Shown: positions 34,124-42,932, numbered from the stretch's first letter. The stretch: 64,000 nt of DNA from Streptomyces coeruleorubidus (GCF_008705135.1 NZ_CP023694.1:7663001-7727000), one strand, 5' to 3'. Notes: generated by a model from the sequence alone, not told the origin. Program-made: numbers and translations.

Positions 34124-35743
34124 ATGGGTCACCTCGAAGCCGCGCACCTTGAGTACTACCTGCCCGACGGAAGGACGCTGCTGGGTGATGTCTCGTTCCG
34201 GGTGGGGGAGGGGGCCGTCGTCGCCCTCGTGGGACCCAACGGGGCCGGGAAGACGACCCTGCTCCGGATGCTCGCCGGTGAGATCAAGCCGCACGGCGGA
34301 ACCGTCACCGTCGGCGGTGGACTCGGCGTGATGCGGCAGTTCGTCGGATCCGTACGGGACGAGACGACCGTACGGGACCTGCTCGTCTCCGTCGCCACCC
34401 CCCGCATCCGCGAGGCGGCCCACGCCGTGGACACCGCCGAGCACGCCATCATGACCGTCGACGACGAGGCCGCCCAGCTGAAATACGCCCAGGCCCTCGC
34501 CGACTGGGCGGAGGCCCGCGGGTACGAGGCCGAGACGCTGTGGGACATGTGCACCACGGCCGCCCTGGGCATCCCGTATGACAAGGCGCAGTGGCGACTC
34601 GTGCGCACTCTCTCCGGCGGTGAGCAGAAGCGGCTCGTCCTGGAGGCGCTGCTGCGCGGTACCGACGAGGTGCTGCTGCTCGACGAGCCGGACAACTACC
34701 TCGACGTCCCCGGCAAGCGCTGGCTGGAGGAGCGGCTCAAGGAGACGCGCAAGACCGTGCTGTTCGTGTCGCACGACCGGGAGCTGCTGGCCCGCGCCGC
34801 CGAGAGGATCGTGAGCGTGGAGCCGGGGCCGGCAGGCGCCGAGGCCTGGGTGCACGGCGGCGGTTTCGACACGTACCACGAGGCCCGCCGGCAGCGGTTC
34901 GAGCGCTTCGAGGAACTGCGCAGGCGCTGGGACGAGAAACACGCCCAGTTGAAGAAGCTGGTGCTGACGCTCCGTCAGGCCGCTGCCGTCAGTGATGACA
35001 TGTCCTCGCGATACGCCGCCGCACAGACCCGTCTGCGCAAGTTCGAGGAGGCCGGCCCGCCGCCGGAGCCGCCGCGCGAGCAGGACATCAGGATGCGGAT
35101 CAAGGGCGGCCGCACCGGCGTCCGGGCCGTCACCTGCGAGCGCCTGGAGCTGACGGGCCTGATGAAGCCCTTCGACCTGGAGGTCTTCTACGGCGAACGC
35201 GTCGCCGTCCTCGGCTCCAACGGCTCCGGCAAGTCGCACTTCCTGCGCCTGCTCGCCGGCGACGACGTGGCGCACACGGGGAACTGGAAGCTGGGGGCCC
35301 GGGTCGTACCCGGCCACTTCGCGCAGACGCACGCGCACCCGGAGCTGGAGGACCGCACGCTGCTCGACATCCTGTGGAAGGAGTACGCACAGGACCGCGG
35401 CGCGGCGATGTCGAGGCTGCGCCGCTACGAGCTGACGAACCAGGCCGAGCAGACGTTCCAGCGCCTGTCCGGCGGCCAGCAGGCCCGCTTCCAGATCCTC
35501 CTGCTGGAGCTCCAGGGCGTGACGGCGCTGCTGCTCGACGAGCCGACCGACAACCTGGACCTGGACTCCGCGGAGGCGCTCCAGGAGGGCCTGGAGTCCT
35601 TCGACGGCACGGTCCTCGCGGTCACGCACGACCGCTGGTTCGCCCGCTCCTTCGACCGCTACCTCGTCTTCGGCAGCGACGGCCGGGTCCGGGAGACCCC
35701 GGACCCGGTCTGGGACGAACGCCGGGTGGAACGGGCCCGTTAG
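34124..35743 (+). CDS. ABC-F family ATP-binding protein
   Basis: A 539-residue soluble protein with two ABC domains and no membrane segment. The Walker A motifs are GPNGAGKTT and GSNGSGKSH, the signatures are LSGGEQKR and LSGGQQAR, and the Walker B motifs are LLLDEPDNYLD and LLLDEPTDNLD. A charged linker at about residues 245-310 (FERFEELRRRWDEKHAQLKK) joins them and would reach the ribosomal centre in ribosome-protecting members. ABC-F proteins act on ribosomes in translation control or antibiotic resistance. Which role applies here cannot be told. Confidence 0.92.
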   Translation: MGHLEAAHLEYYLPDGRTLLGDVSFRVGEGAVVALVGPNGAGKTTLLRMLAGEIKPHGGTVTVGGGLGVMRQFVGSVRDETTVRDLLVSVATPRIREAAHAVDTAEHAIMTVDDEAAQLKYAQALADWAEARGYEAETLWDMCTTAALGIPYDKAQWRLVRTLSGGEQKRLVLEALLRGTDEVLLLDEPDNYLDVPGKRWLEERLKETRKTVLFVSHDRELLARAAERIVSVEPGPAGAEAWVHGGGFDTYHEARRQRFERFEELRRRWDEKHAQLKKLVLTLRQAAAVSDDMSSRYAAAQTRLRKFEEAGPPPEPPREQDIRMRIKGGRTGVRAVTCERLELTGLMKPFDLEVFYGERVAVLGSNGSGKSHFLRLLAGDDVAHTGNWKLGARVVPGHFAQTHAHPELEDRTLLDILWKEYAQDRGAAMSRLRRYELTNQAEQTFQRLSGGQQARFQILLLELQGVTALLLDEPTDNLDLDSAEALQEGLESFDGTVLAVTHDRWFARSFDRYLVFGSDGRVRETPDPVWDERRVERAR

Positions 35744-35759
35744 GGGCCCGGCTCCCGGC

Positions 35760-36860
35760 TCACTTCCAGCGGAGCAGCGCCCCGAGACCGCCGACCGGAA
35801 CCTCGCGCTCCGCAACGGCCAGTGCCGCCGCGTCCGTAGCCACGGCCGACCGGATCAGCGCGTCGTCCGCCCGGGCCGGCCAGGAGTGCTGCTCGCCGAG
35901 GATCTTCAGGTCCGTACGCCGCACCGCCAGCTGGTCCGGGTCCTCGCCGATCCACACCTCGCGGTGCGCGTCCGGCCCGTCCAGCCTGATCAGCAGCTCG
36001 TCGATACGGCGCTCACGTGCCGCCTCGACCAGCGCGGGCACGCCCTCCACGGCGCCTGCCCGGCCCTCGTCGTCCGGGTTCCGGGCAGCCCGGAACCGCT
36101 CCAGCTCCGCCTCGGCCTGCCGCGCCACATGCTCGGCGCGGGCCCGCTCCACGTCCGCGTCGAGGAGCCGGCTGCCGCTGCCGTGCGGCGCCTCGACGAC
36201 GAGGTCGTGCAGCCGCTTGGGCAGCCGCTCGTGCACGGACCGCCGCTCACGGTCGTCACCGACGAGAATCAGCAGGTCGGCGCGGGTCTCCTCCTGGCAC
36301 ACGGCGAGCGCGTCGGCGATCTCCGCGGCGTTGTGCTCCCAGGTGTTCTCCACCCGGAGCTGGAAATGCCGCTCGGACCAGTCCACGGAGCTCGTCCGGT
36401 GCACCGGCCACTGCCGCCCGGTGACGCTGCCGGCGCCCTCGCGGCCCAGTCCGCTGCGCAGCTCGAAGTCCGCGCCCTTGCGGTCCACGTACGCCACCAC
36501 GCACACCGGGTCCTCGCCGACCAGCTCCAGCAGCGGCGTGACACGCGGCAGCGGGGCCCATTCGGCCCAGTCGCCCCCCTGCGGGGGACGGGCCAGCGGC
36601 GGGTCGAGGATCACCTCGCCGGCGTGGGCGAACAGCGCCCGGCCGTGCAGGTCGGAGGAGTGCTTCAGGTCCTCGATGGCGCTCTGTACGGCCCGGCAGG
36701 TCGCCTCGTCCGCGCCCTGCTCGGAGAGCTGCCTGGCCATCGCCTGGGCCGTGAGCTGACGCTCGTGGGGGGTGTCCTCCGTATGCCGGGAGGTGTCGAC
36801 GTACACCGAGGCCCAAGGCCCGGGGTGTTCGTAGAGTGGGTGCAGAAAGGCGAGATCCAT
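35760..36860 (-). CDS. Bacterial Vms1/eRF1-like (baeRF) family protein
   Basis: A 366-residue protein. It opens MDLAFLHPLYEHPGPWASVY with VDTSRHTEDTP, and its middle has the eRF1 domain 2-like region (WSERHFQLRVENTWEHNAAE) followed by an eRF1 domain 3-like segment with DLLILVGDDRERRSVHERLP. This matches the bacterial family often called Vms1/Ankzf1 peptidyl-tRNA hydrolase or archaeo-eukaryotic release factor-like, which includes M. tuberculosis Rv2629. The expected role is release of stalled nascent chains, but activity is inferred. GGGAGGGAG precedes the ATG. Confidence 0.78.
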   Translation of the reverse strand: MDLAFLHPLYEHPGPWASVYVDTSRHTEDTPHERQLTAQAMARQLSEQGADEATCRAVQSAIEDLKHSSDLHGRALFAHAGEVILDPPLARPPQGGDWAEWAPLPRVTPLLELVGEDPVCVVAYVDRKGADFELRSGLGREGAGSVTGRQWPVHRTSSVDWSERHFQLRVENTWEHNAAEIADALAVCQEETRADLLILVGDDRERRSVHERLPKRLHDLVVEAPHGSGSRLLDADVERARAEHVARQAEAELERFRAARNPDDEGRAGAVEGVPALVEAARERRIDELLIRLDGPDAHREVWIGEDPDQLAVRRTDLKILGEQHSWPARADDALIRSAVATDAAALAVAEREVPVGGLGALLRWK

Positions 36861-36925
36861 GGCTCCCTCCCGGATGCCGCTCGGGGGTAGTGCTCAGTTG
36901 CTCCCGGGGCGGGTACCCGGACCGC

Positions 36926-37213
36926 ATGAACGAACACGACGAGCGGGGCAACACCATGACCGGAGTGGACCCTGACCGGCTGGACGACCAGCAGCTCATG
37001 AAAGAGCTGGAGACCATCCACCGCACACGCCACGACACGCTGCTGTACGGCTCGAACGACGCGCTGCGGGCCCACAACGAACGCATGGCGCAGCTCGAGG
37101 GCGAGTTCCTGCGCCGCAACCCGCGCCGCCCGGTGGCCGCGGGCCGCACACGCGAAGGGGCCCGGGAGCGGGGGAGCGGGGAGTCGACGACTCCCACGAC
37201 CCCCGGCACCTGA
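36926..37213 (+). CDS. Small DUF6158-like protein
   Basis: A 95-residue acidic/basic helical protein: MTGVDPDRLDDQQLMKELET, then IHRTRHDTLLYGSNDALRAH and NERMAQLEGEFLRRNP. It resembles short Streptomyces proteins described as DUF6158. The tail after residue 70 is Arg/Ser/Thr-rich. The start may be the ATG at 36926 or the one at 36956, which has ACACC rather than a clear ribosome site. It is divergent from the Vms1-like gene. A GGGTAC hexamer 15 bases before the start could be a -10 element. Confidence 0.65.
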   Translation: MNEHDERGNTMTGVDPDRLDDQQLMKELETIHRTRHDTLLYGSNDALRAHNERMAQLEGEFLRRNPRRPVAAGRTREGARERGSGESTTPTTPGT

Positions 37214-37264
37214 GCCCTGCCGGACCAGCTCGGAAGCGACGCGCCCCGGCCGGCAGCGGCATGA

Positions 37265-37900
37265 CGCGCCCCGGGCCGGCACCGGCACACCGGATCCCGG
37301 CCCACGCCGCCACAGCCCGACCTGGCCCGCAGCGCACGAGCGGACCCCGGCCGGCCCCCCAGTCGCTTCCCGCGCGGGCCGGCATCGCCCGTCACGACCG
37401 GGTTCGCGTCGGCATGAGGCGAGCTGCTCCGCACTGCCGCCACCCGGCCTGATCCGCAGCGCACAAGCGGCCTCGGCCCCGCAGGTGCTTCGCGCGCGGA
37501 CCGTCACCGCCCGTCACGACCGGGTTCGCGTCGGCATGAGGCGAGCTGCTCCGCACTGCCGCCACCCGGCCTGATCCGCACCACTCAGACGTGGCCCGGC
37601 CCCGGCGACGCCTCGCGTACGGGTCCCACCGGCCGTCACGACCGGGTCCGCCCCGGCACAACGCGAGCCCTCCGGCACCGGCGCAACCCGGCCTGGTCCG
37701 CACTGCACAGGCGCGCCCCGCCCCGTACCGGCGCATCGCGCGTGGGGGTCCGCACCGGCACAGCGAGACCCGGCCCGCACCGCACAAGCGCAAGACGCCG
37801 GGCCTGCACCGCACCAGCCGTGATCCGGCCCGCACCGGCGGTTCGCGAGCGGGTCGGCACCGGCACAACCCGAGCCGCCCCCGACCGGCACACCACGACA
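37265..37900. repeat. Degenerate ~120-bp tandem repeat array in a non-coding gap
   Basis: The 784 bases between the DUF6158-like gene and katE (37214-37997) show no convincing gene. They are built of repeating phrases such as GTCACGACCGGGTTCGCG, CACCCGGCCTGATCCGCA and GCACAAGCG at about 110-122-base spacing. The two central units contain an exact 73-bp repeat (37386-37458 and 37508-37580, period 122). The flanking units, near 37300, 37630 and 37745, are progressively diverged. The array begins right after a gene end and ends near the katE stop. Confidence 0.7.
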
Positions 37901-37997
37901 CGCCCGGCACACCACGACACGCCCCCGCGCGGCACGAAGCAGGCCGGGCCGCGCCCCCACAAGCGCGGCCCGGCCCAGTCCCCGGCCCCGGCCCCGG

Positions 37998-40103
37998 TCA
38001 GTGCCGCACCGGCCCCCGCCCCCAATGCCGGTGCGCCGCGATCGTGTCCACGAACGCGGTCAGGAACTCCTCGCTCGCCGGACCCGGCGAGGTGTCCGTC
38101 ACCACGCCCTGGTCGGCGACCACGCGCTGGAACTCCGTCGACAGCGTCAGCCCCTCGGGCTCCAGCGCCGACAGGACGCCCACGCCCGAGCCGAGCGCGC
38201 CCACCGGCTTGCCGTGCCGGAAGGCGTCCCGCACGAACCGCACCGCGTCCGGGTCGGCCGCCGTCGGCGGGGTGCCGACGGGCCCGCCGGGCAGCAGCGC
38301 GGCGTCGTACAGCACGGACGCCACGGTCGGCAGCGCACGGTCGACGGCGTAGGTCTCGCCGTCGGACCCGGTGATCGTCCCGTCCGTCGCGGCCAGCGCC
38401 TCGACGATCGCCCCCTCGGCGGCCAGCCGCTCCCGCACGGAGGTGATCTGCTCGGCGTCCACCCCGTCCGTGACCAGCACCGCGATCTGCCGGGTCCGGA
38501 TCGAACCGTCCCCGCGCAGCGACTCCAGGCTGAGCGCGGGGGAGGCAGCCGACTTGGACGCCGCCTCCGCAGCGGACGGCACCGGCACCCCGACACCCCG
38601 TGCCACCTGCGTCGCCAGCTCCCCGTCGACCTTGGCCAGGTGCTCGACCGTACGTGCCCGCACGGTCCTCGCGCCCACCTTGCCGAGCTCGAACCGGAAC
38701 GCCTCGACGATGTGCTGCTTCTCCCAGTCGGCCATGCTGTTCCAGAACATCGCCGGCTGGCTGTAGTGGTCCTGGAAACTGGGACTGCGGCGCCGGATCT
38801 TGTGGCCGTCCACCCGTTCGGCGTAATGCGTGTAGGCGCCTGTGCCGGCGCCCGCGTGGGCCGGGCAGCCCCCGCCGAGCGAGTTCGGGAAGTAGTTCGT
38901 GCCGGAGTGGATCGCGCTCTGGTGATAGCCGTCGCGCTGGTTGTTGCGCACCGGCGCGACCGGCCGGTTCACCGGCAGCTGCGAGAAGTTGGGCCCGCCG
39001 AGCCGGATCAGCTGGGTGTCCAGGTAGGAGAAGTTCCGCGCCTGGAGCAGCGGGTCGTTGGTGAAGTCGATGCCGGGGACGACGTTCGCCGTGTGGAAGG
39101 CGACCTGCTCGGTCTCCGCGAAGAAGTTCTCCGGGTTGCGGTCCAGCACCATCCGGCCGATCGGCCGCACCGGCACCTGCTCCTCCGGGATGATCTTCGT
39201 CGGGTCGAGCAGATCGAAGTCGAACGCGAACTCGTCCTCCTCCGGCACGAGTTGCACGCCCAGCTCCCACTCGGGGTACTCGCCCGCCTCGATCGCGTCC
39301 CACAGGTCACGCCGGTTGAAGTCCGGGTCGCGGCCCTGGCACTCCTGCGCCTCGTCCCACACCAGCGAGTGCACGCCGAGCCGCGGCTTCCAGTGGAACT
39401 TCACGAACGTGCCCTTGCCGTCCGCGTTGACGAACCGGAAGGTGTGCACGCCGAAGCCCTGCATCATGCGGTAGCTGCGCGGGATCGCCCGGTCCGACAT
39501 CAGCCACATGATCGCGTGCAGCGTCTCGGGCTGGAGCGACACGAAGTCCCACAGGGTGTCGTGCGCGGACGCGCCCGTCGGGATGTCGTTGTGCGGCTCC
39601 GGCTTCACCGCGTGCACGAAGTCGGGGAACTTGACGCCGTCCTGGATGAAGAAGACCGGGAAGTTGTTCCCGACGAGGTCGTAGTTCCCCTCCGACGTGT
39701 AGAACTTGGTCGCGAAGCCGCGCACGTCCCGCACGGTGTCCGCCGAGCCCTTCGGGCCCTGCACGGTCGAGAACCGTACGAACACGGGCGTGCGCACGGC
39801 CGGGTCCTGGAGGAACGCCGCACGGGTGAACTCCGCGCAGGACTCGTACGGTTCGAAATAGCCGTACGCGCCCGCGCCCCGCGCGTGCACCACCCGCTCC
39901 GGGATCCGCTCGTGGTCGAAGCGGGTGAGCTTCTCCCGGAAGTGGAAGTCCTCCATCAGCGTCGGACCGCGCTCGCCCGCGGCCAGGGAGTCGTCGGTGT
40001 GGTCGACCTCGACTCCCTGGTCGGTGGTGAGCGGCCCGCCGGCCGGATCGTCCGCCTTGAAGGCTTCGCGCTGTTCCTGTTTCCGGTCGGCGGGAGAGGC
40101 CAT
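37998..40103 (-). CDS. katE: Large-subunit catalase HPII (KatE)
   Basis: A 701-residue monofunctional haem catalase of the large-subunit clade. The distal His is H73 in ERVVHARGAGAYG, the distal Asn is N146 in DLVGNNFPVFF, and the proximal haem ligand Tyr is in RNFSYLDTQL. After about residue 540 comes the flavodoxin/DJ-1-like C-terminal domain typical of HPII (RTRQIAVLVTDGVDAEQITS). It destroys hydrogen peroxide. Its ATG overlaps the stop of the PfpI gene, making it the last gene of a four-gene operon (CBS, membrane protein, PfpI, KatE). Confidence 0.95.
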   Translation of the reverse strand: MASPADRKQEQREAFKADDPAGGPLTTDQGVEVDHTDDSLAAGERGPTLMEDFHFREKLTRFDHERIPERVVHARGAGAYGYFEPYESCAEFTRAAFLQDPAVRTPVFVRFSTVQGPKGSADTVRDVRGFATKFYTSEGNYDLVGNNFPVFFIQDGVKFPDFVHAVKPEPHNDIPTGASAHDTLWDFVSLQPETLHAIMWLMSDRAIPRSYRMMQGFGVHTFRFVNADGKGTFVKFHWKPRLGVHSLVWDEAQECQGRDPDFNRRDLWDAIEAGEYPEWELGVQLVPEEDEFAFDFDLLDPTKIIPEEQVPVRPIGRMVLDRNPENFFAETEQVAFHTANVVPGIDFTNDPLLQARNFSYLDTQLIRLGGPNFSQLPVNRPVAPVRNNQRDGYHQSAIHSGTNYFPNSLGGGCPAHAGAGTGAYTHYAERVDGHKIRRRSPSFQDHYSQPAMFWNSMADWEKQHIVEAFRFELGKVGARTVRARTVEHLAKVDGELATQVARGVGVPVPSAAEAASKSAASPALSLESLRGDGSIRTRQIAVLVTDGVDAEQITSVRERLAAEGAIVEALAATDGTITGSDGETYAVDRALPTVASVLYDAALLPGGPVGTPPTAADPDAVRFVRDAFRHGKPVGALGSGVGVLSALEPEGLTLSTEFQRVVADQGVVTDTSPGPASEEFLTAFVDTIAAHRHWGRGPVRH

Positions 40104-40645
40104 CAGGCGGCCTCCTCGGCGAAGACGTCGAGGAAGGTCTCGCAGAACGCCTTCAGGTCGTCCGGCTTACGGCTGGTCACCAGCTTGTTGGCGCCGTGGT
40201 CACAGACCTGCACCTGCTCGTCGACCCAGGTGCCGCCCGCGTTGCGGATGTCGGTCTGAAGGCTCGGCCACGAGGTCAGCGTCCGGCCGCGTACGACGTC
40301 GGCCTCGACCAGCGTCCACGGCGCGTGGCAGATCGCGGCGACAGGGCGGCCCTGCTCGAAGAAGTCCCGGACGAACGCGACGGCCTTGTCGTCCATCCGC
40401 AGGAAGTCCGGGTTGGCCACGCCGCCCGGCAGCACCAGAGCGCCGAACGAGCCCGGCGCGCTCTCGCCCACGACCTCGTCCACGGGGAAGGTGTCCGCCT
40501 TGTCGAGGTGGTTGAAGGCCTGGATCTCCCCCTCCTTCGTCGACACCAGCACGGGCTCGTGACCGGCGTCCTTCGCGGCCTGCCACGGATCGGTCAGCTC
40601 GACCTGCTCGACGCCCTCGGGTGCCACCAGAAATGCGATACGCAT
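40103..40645 (-). CDS. DJ-1/PfpI (type 1 glutamine amidotransferase-like) protein
   Basis: A 180-residue protein. It has the PfpI core: MRIAFLVAPEGVEQVELTD, the Glu of WQAAKDAGHE, LVLPGGVANPD, and the nucleophile elbow VAAICHAPWTLVEA (Cys-His). Members are stress chaperones, glyoxalases or peptidases. It is translationally coupled to katE, whose own C-terminus carries a related fold. The ATG at 40645 follows AAAGGA. Confidence 0.9.
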   Translation of the reverse strand: MRIAFLVAPEGVEQVELTDPWQAAKDAGHEPVLVSTKEGEIQAFNHLDKADTFPVDEVVGESAPGSFGALVLPGGVANPDFLRMDDKAVAFVRDFFEQGRPVAAICHAPWTLVEADVVRGRTLTSWPSLQTDIRNAGGTWVDEQVQVCDHGANKLVTSRKPDDLKAFCETFLDVFAEEAA

Positions 40646-40650
40646 GATGC

Positions 40651-41334
40651 TCAACGTCCTTTCCCGGAGCGCGCGGCGCTCCAGCGCGCCGCGTCGCTCC
40701 TCGCGTTCTTGTCGTTCTTGCGGTTCCTGCGGCCCGTGCGCACGCACCGCAGCAACTCCTCGCCGTACGGCAGCAGCACGCAGGTGCCGATCGCCGCGGC
40801 GATGCCCGCCAGGTAGCCGCGCGACAGCGGCCGCCGGCGCGGCACCAGCCGCCACGCGTCGGGGTCCCCGCGGCCGCCGCGCAGCAGCGACTTCACCTGG
40901 TCGGCGTGCAGGCACATCAGGGAGGCCAGCGCCGCGAACGGCAGCGACTCCAGAAAGCTGTGGATGTGCTGCTCTATGGGCTTGACCTCCCGCTCGCTCT
41001 CGACGGCCGTACGGACGTCCCACAGTGCCGTCGCCTCGTGCACCGCGGCCCCGCCCAGCTGCACGCTCAGCAGCAGCGGGTTGACCTCGTAGCGCAGCGT
41101 CAGCGCGATCGGGATGCCGACCTCGGCCATCATCAGCGAGTGGATCAACGACTCCTTGGTGCCCGCGGTCTCCTCGATACGGGTCCGCCGGTGCATCACC
41201 CAGTCGGCCACCCCGGGCACGAACCAGCTGGGCAGCAGCCCGTACAGCAGGTAGCGGGTCGTGGCGTCACCGACGTCGACGGTGACGCCGGTGACGCCGG
41301 TGGCACTGATCTCCTTCGCCCGGTCGATGCTCAC
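40651..41334 (-). CDS. Conserved multi-pass membrane protein
   Basis: A 227-residue membrane protein with about five hydrophobic segments. Conserved-looking signatures are the VADWVMHRRTRIEETAGTKE block, LGGAAVHEATALWDV and VKPIEQHIHSFLES, where several His residues lie near membrane boundaries as in diiron-like or PAP2-like membrane enzymes. Similar bacterial proteins are often labelled diguanylate cyclase, for which I see no motif. The GTG at 41334 overlaps the CBS gene stop (GTGA). The C-terminus is basic. Confidence 0.75.
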   Translation of the reverse strand: MSIDRAKEISATGVTGVTVDVGDATTRYLLYGLLPSWFVPGVADWVMHRRTRIEETAGTKESLIHSLMMAEVGIPIALTLRYEVNPLLLSVQLGGAAVHEATALWDVRTAVESEREVKPIEQHIHSFLESLPFAALASLMCLHADQVKSLLRGGRGDPDAWRLVPRRRPLSRGYLAGIAAAIGTCVLLPYGEELLRCVRTGRRNRKNDKNARSDAARWSAARSGKGR

Positions 41335-41765
41335 GCACCTCCCCGGGCGTCCGGATCGGCGCGGCTGATGTCGGCGAGCGCCGACGCGGGGTCCTCGGCC
41401 TCGGCCAGGTCGCCGAGGCTCACCATCCCCACCGGCAGTCCGTTCTCCACCACCGGCAGCCGGCGCACCGCGTGCTCCCGCATCAGCGTGACCGCGGTCG
41501 TCACCGGGTCGTCCGGCGTCACCGTCACCGGGTCCGGCGTGCACACCGACTGCGCGCTCACCGTCATCGGGTCGGCGCCGTCGGCCACCGCCCGCACCGT
41601 GATGTCACGGTCGGTGAGCACGCCGACCACGTCCTGCCCGTCCGCGACCACCACGTCGCCGATGTTCTGGGTGCGCATCAACTGCGCCGCCTCGACGAGC
41701 GAGGCGTCCGGGCGTACGGCGACCACACCCGGGGTCATCACGTCCTTCACCAGCTCGGCCATCAC
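41331..41765 (-). CDS. CBS-domain pair protein
   Basis: A 144-residue protein consisting of two CBS motifs: VKDVMTPGVVAVRPDASLVE then VGVLTDRDITVRAVADG, and TVTPDDPVTTAVTLMREHAV then GLPVGMVSLGDLAEAED. CBS pairs sense adenine nucleotides. It is the first gene of the katE operon. GGGAGGG precedes the ATG. Transcription probably reads through from upstream or starts within the hairpin region at 41796-41834. Confidence 0.92.
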   Translation of the reverse strand: MMAELVKDVMTPGVVAVRPDASLVEAAQLMRTQNIGDVVVADGQDVVGVLTDRDITVRAVADGADPMTVSAQSVCTPDPVTVTPDDPVTTAVTLMREHAVRRLPVVENGLPVGMVSLGDLAEAEDPASALADISRADPDARGGA

Positions 41766-41795
41766 TGAAGGCCCTCCCTCTGTTCCCCCTCCGGC

Positions 41796-41834
41796 GGGGG
41801 CGCCGCGGGCGGGCCTGCCGCCCGCGGCGCCCCC
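41796..41834 (-). terminator. Perfect 17-bp stem hairpin before the katE operon
   Basis: GGGGGCGCCGCGGGCGG (41796-41812) pairs without mismatch with CCGCCCGCGGCGCCCCC (41818-41834) around a 5-base loop. It lies between the DUF2795-like gene and the CBS gene, both on the minus strand, 31 bases before the CBS start. It could terminate the upstream gene or act as an attenuator for the katE operon. Confidence 0.7.
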
Positions 41835-41844
41835 GGTGCGGTCC

Positions 41845-42246
41845 TTACGCGTACTCCTCCGGTCCGGTCTCCCGGGCCCGGATCAGGGCCTGGGCCAGCT
41901 CCTGGACATTGCCGTAGCGTTCCTGGCGCGGCAGCCGCTCCAGGGCCTCGACGAGGGCGTCGGGCGCCTGGTGACCGCGCAGCTCGCGGGCCAGGTCGCG
42001 CGCGCTCGCGGGGAACACCCGGCGGCCCAGGATCCGGGCCAGCTCCAGGCGCACCGACTCCAGGGACGTCGGCGCACGGCTCGGCGTCACCGGCCCGTAC
42101 GCGACCTCGGGGTCGTCCTCGGCGGCCGGCTCCGGGTCGTGCCACTCCTCACTGCGGGTGGGGTGCCCGGACCTGAGCAGCCCCTGGAGTTCGTGCTTCA
42201 TCTCGTCGTCTCGGTGGACGCTCAGCCGGTCGCTGCCTCGCTGCAT
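41845..42246 (-). CDS. DUF2795 domain-containing protein
   Basis: A 133-residue protein. The C-terminal half has a DUF2795-type helical domain (FPASARDLARELRGHQAPDA, LVEALERLPRQERYGNVQEL). The N-terminal half is charged and disordered. The ATG at 42246 follows GGAGGG. Proteins of this type are common in Streptomyces and have no known function. It precedes the katE operon in the same direction. Confidence 0.72.
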   Translation of the reverse strand: MQRGSDRLSVHRDDEMKHELQGLLRSGHPTRSEEWHDPEPAAEDDPEVAYGPVTPSRAPTSLESVRLELARILGRRVFPASARDLARELRGHQAPDALVEALERLPRQERYGNVQELAQALIRARETGPEEYA

Positions 42247-42405
42247 GTCTCCCTCCAGACGGTCGGGGGTCCGCACCGCGTACCCGAACACCGGGAGCCG
42301 ACACGGGTTCGCCGCCCCGGATCGGTGCCGTGCACACTGGTTTGCGCCACGGCCTGCGGGAGACCCGGATCACACCCCCCACTCATCTCTGGGGAAGGAC
42401 ACGCC

Positions 42406-42582
42406 ATGGCGTTGCTCGCTGTGCTCATTCCGCTGCTCATGCTCGGAGTGGTGCTGGTGCTGGGCCGTTACGAGGAACTGCTGCTGCCGCAGGACGACAC
42501 CGACCGGCGCGAACCGGCCGGCGTGCCCCACACGGCCGCGGCTGTCGGACGAGAGAAAAGAGTTCAGGGGCTGGGGCTCTGA
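42406..42582 (+). CDS. Small membrane protein, C-terminus possibly replaced by a transposon end
   Basis: A 58-residue protein with one TM helix, MALLAVLIPLLMLGVVLVLG, then RYEELLLPQDDTD, resembling small Streptomyces proteins. The ATG at 42406 follows GGGGAAGG. The last ~13 codons (from 42543) coincide with the repeat-bearing sequence described as a left transposon end, so the native C-terminus has probably been cut and replaced. Confidence 0.65.
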   Translation: MALLAVLIPLLMLGVVLVLGRYEELLLPQDDTDRREPAGVPHTAAAVGREKRVQGLGL

Positions 42583-42654
42583 CCTGGCCACTGAACTCTT
42601 TTCTGCGCAGCTGGAATCGGGGAAATACGCACTGATCTGTTCAGTGCGCAGACC
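42543..42654 (+). repeat. Putative Tn7-like left end (outer copy)
   Basis: The segment begins TGTCG at 42543 and carries three related ~20-base sites: an inverted one (AAAAGAGTTCAG, 42556-42567), CTGAACTCTTTTCTGCGCAG (42591-42610) and one ending GTTCAGTGCGCAGACC (42639-42654). The same sites recur in the same orientation at 48589-48689. A 5' TGT and several ~20-base transposase sites are features of Tn7-like ends. The boundary with chromosomal DNA is inferred from the cut into the small membrane protein gene. Confidence 0.55.
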
Positions 42655-42932
42655 CTGGTGGGTGCTTTCCGGGGCGCAGCCGACAATCCGGCCTGTGGAA
42701 AGTTCCGGTCTGGTCCTGGAAGGCGAAGCGGCTCGGGGTGCACCCGGCCATCCCGGGGTATCCCGCCCACGCGGACGGCACCGGCTTCGTGCTCCGTACG
42801 TACACAGGGCCTCGGCAAGGTTTGGATTTGACCGGTTTGTCCGGCTCTGCGGTGCAGGCCGTCCAGGTGTGAAGCGGGCACCGCTTCCACGATCACGGAG
42901 TTCTCTACGCCCCGTGATCCCGCTGAAAGACC
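42655..42932. other. Gene-free segment between transposon end and IS remnant
   Basis: About 280 bases without a credible gene. One short frame on the plus strand (about 42720-42870) reads WKAKRLGVHPAIPGYPAHAD and then RTYTGPRQGLDL, which has coding-like base use and may be a scrap of a gene. The last part precedes the ISAs1-type transposase remnant. Confidence 0.4.

Noticed and set aside
33467..35815. 782-codon open frame on the minus strand
   Set aside because: It is antisense to the MOSC and ABC-F genes, with a composition typical of shadow frames.
37386..37580. CRISPR array
   Set aside because: Only two exact 73-bp copies with a 49-bp gap and degenerate neighbours; this is a tandem repeat, not repeat-spacer structure.
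38001..40259. 752-codon open frame on the plus strand opposite katE
   Set aside because: High GC third positions keep antisense frames open; katE with all catalytic residues is the real gene.
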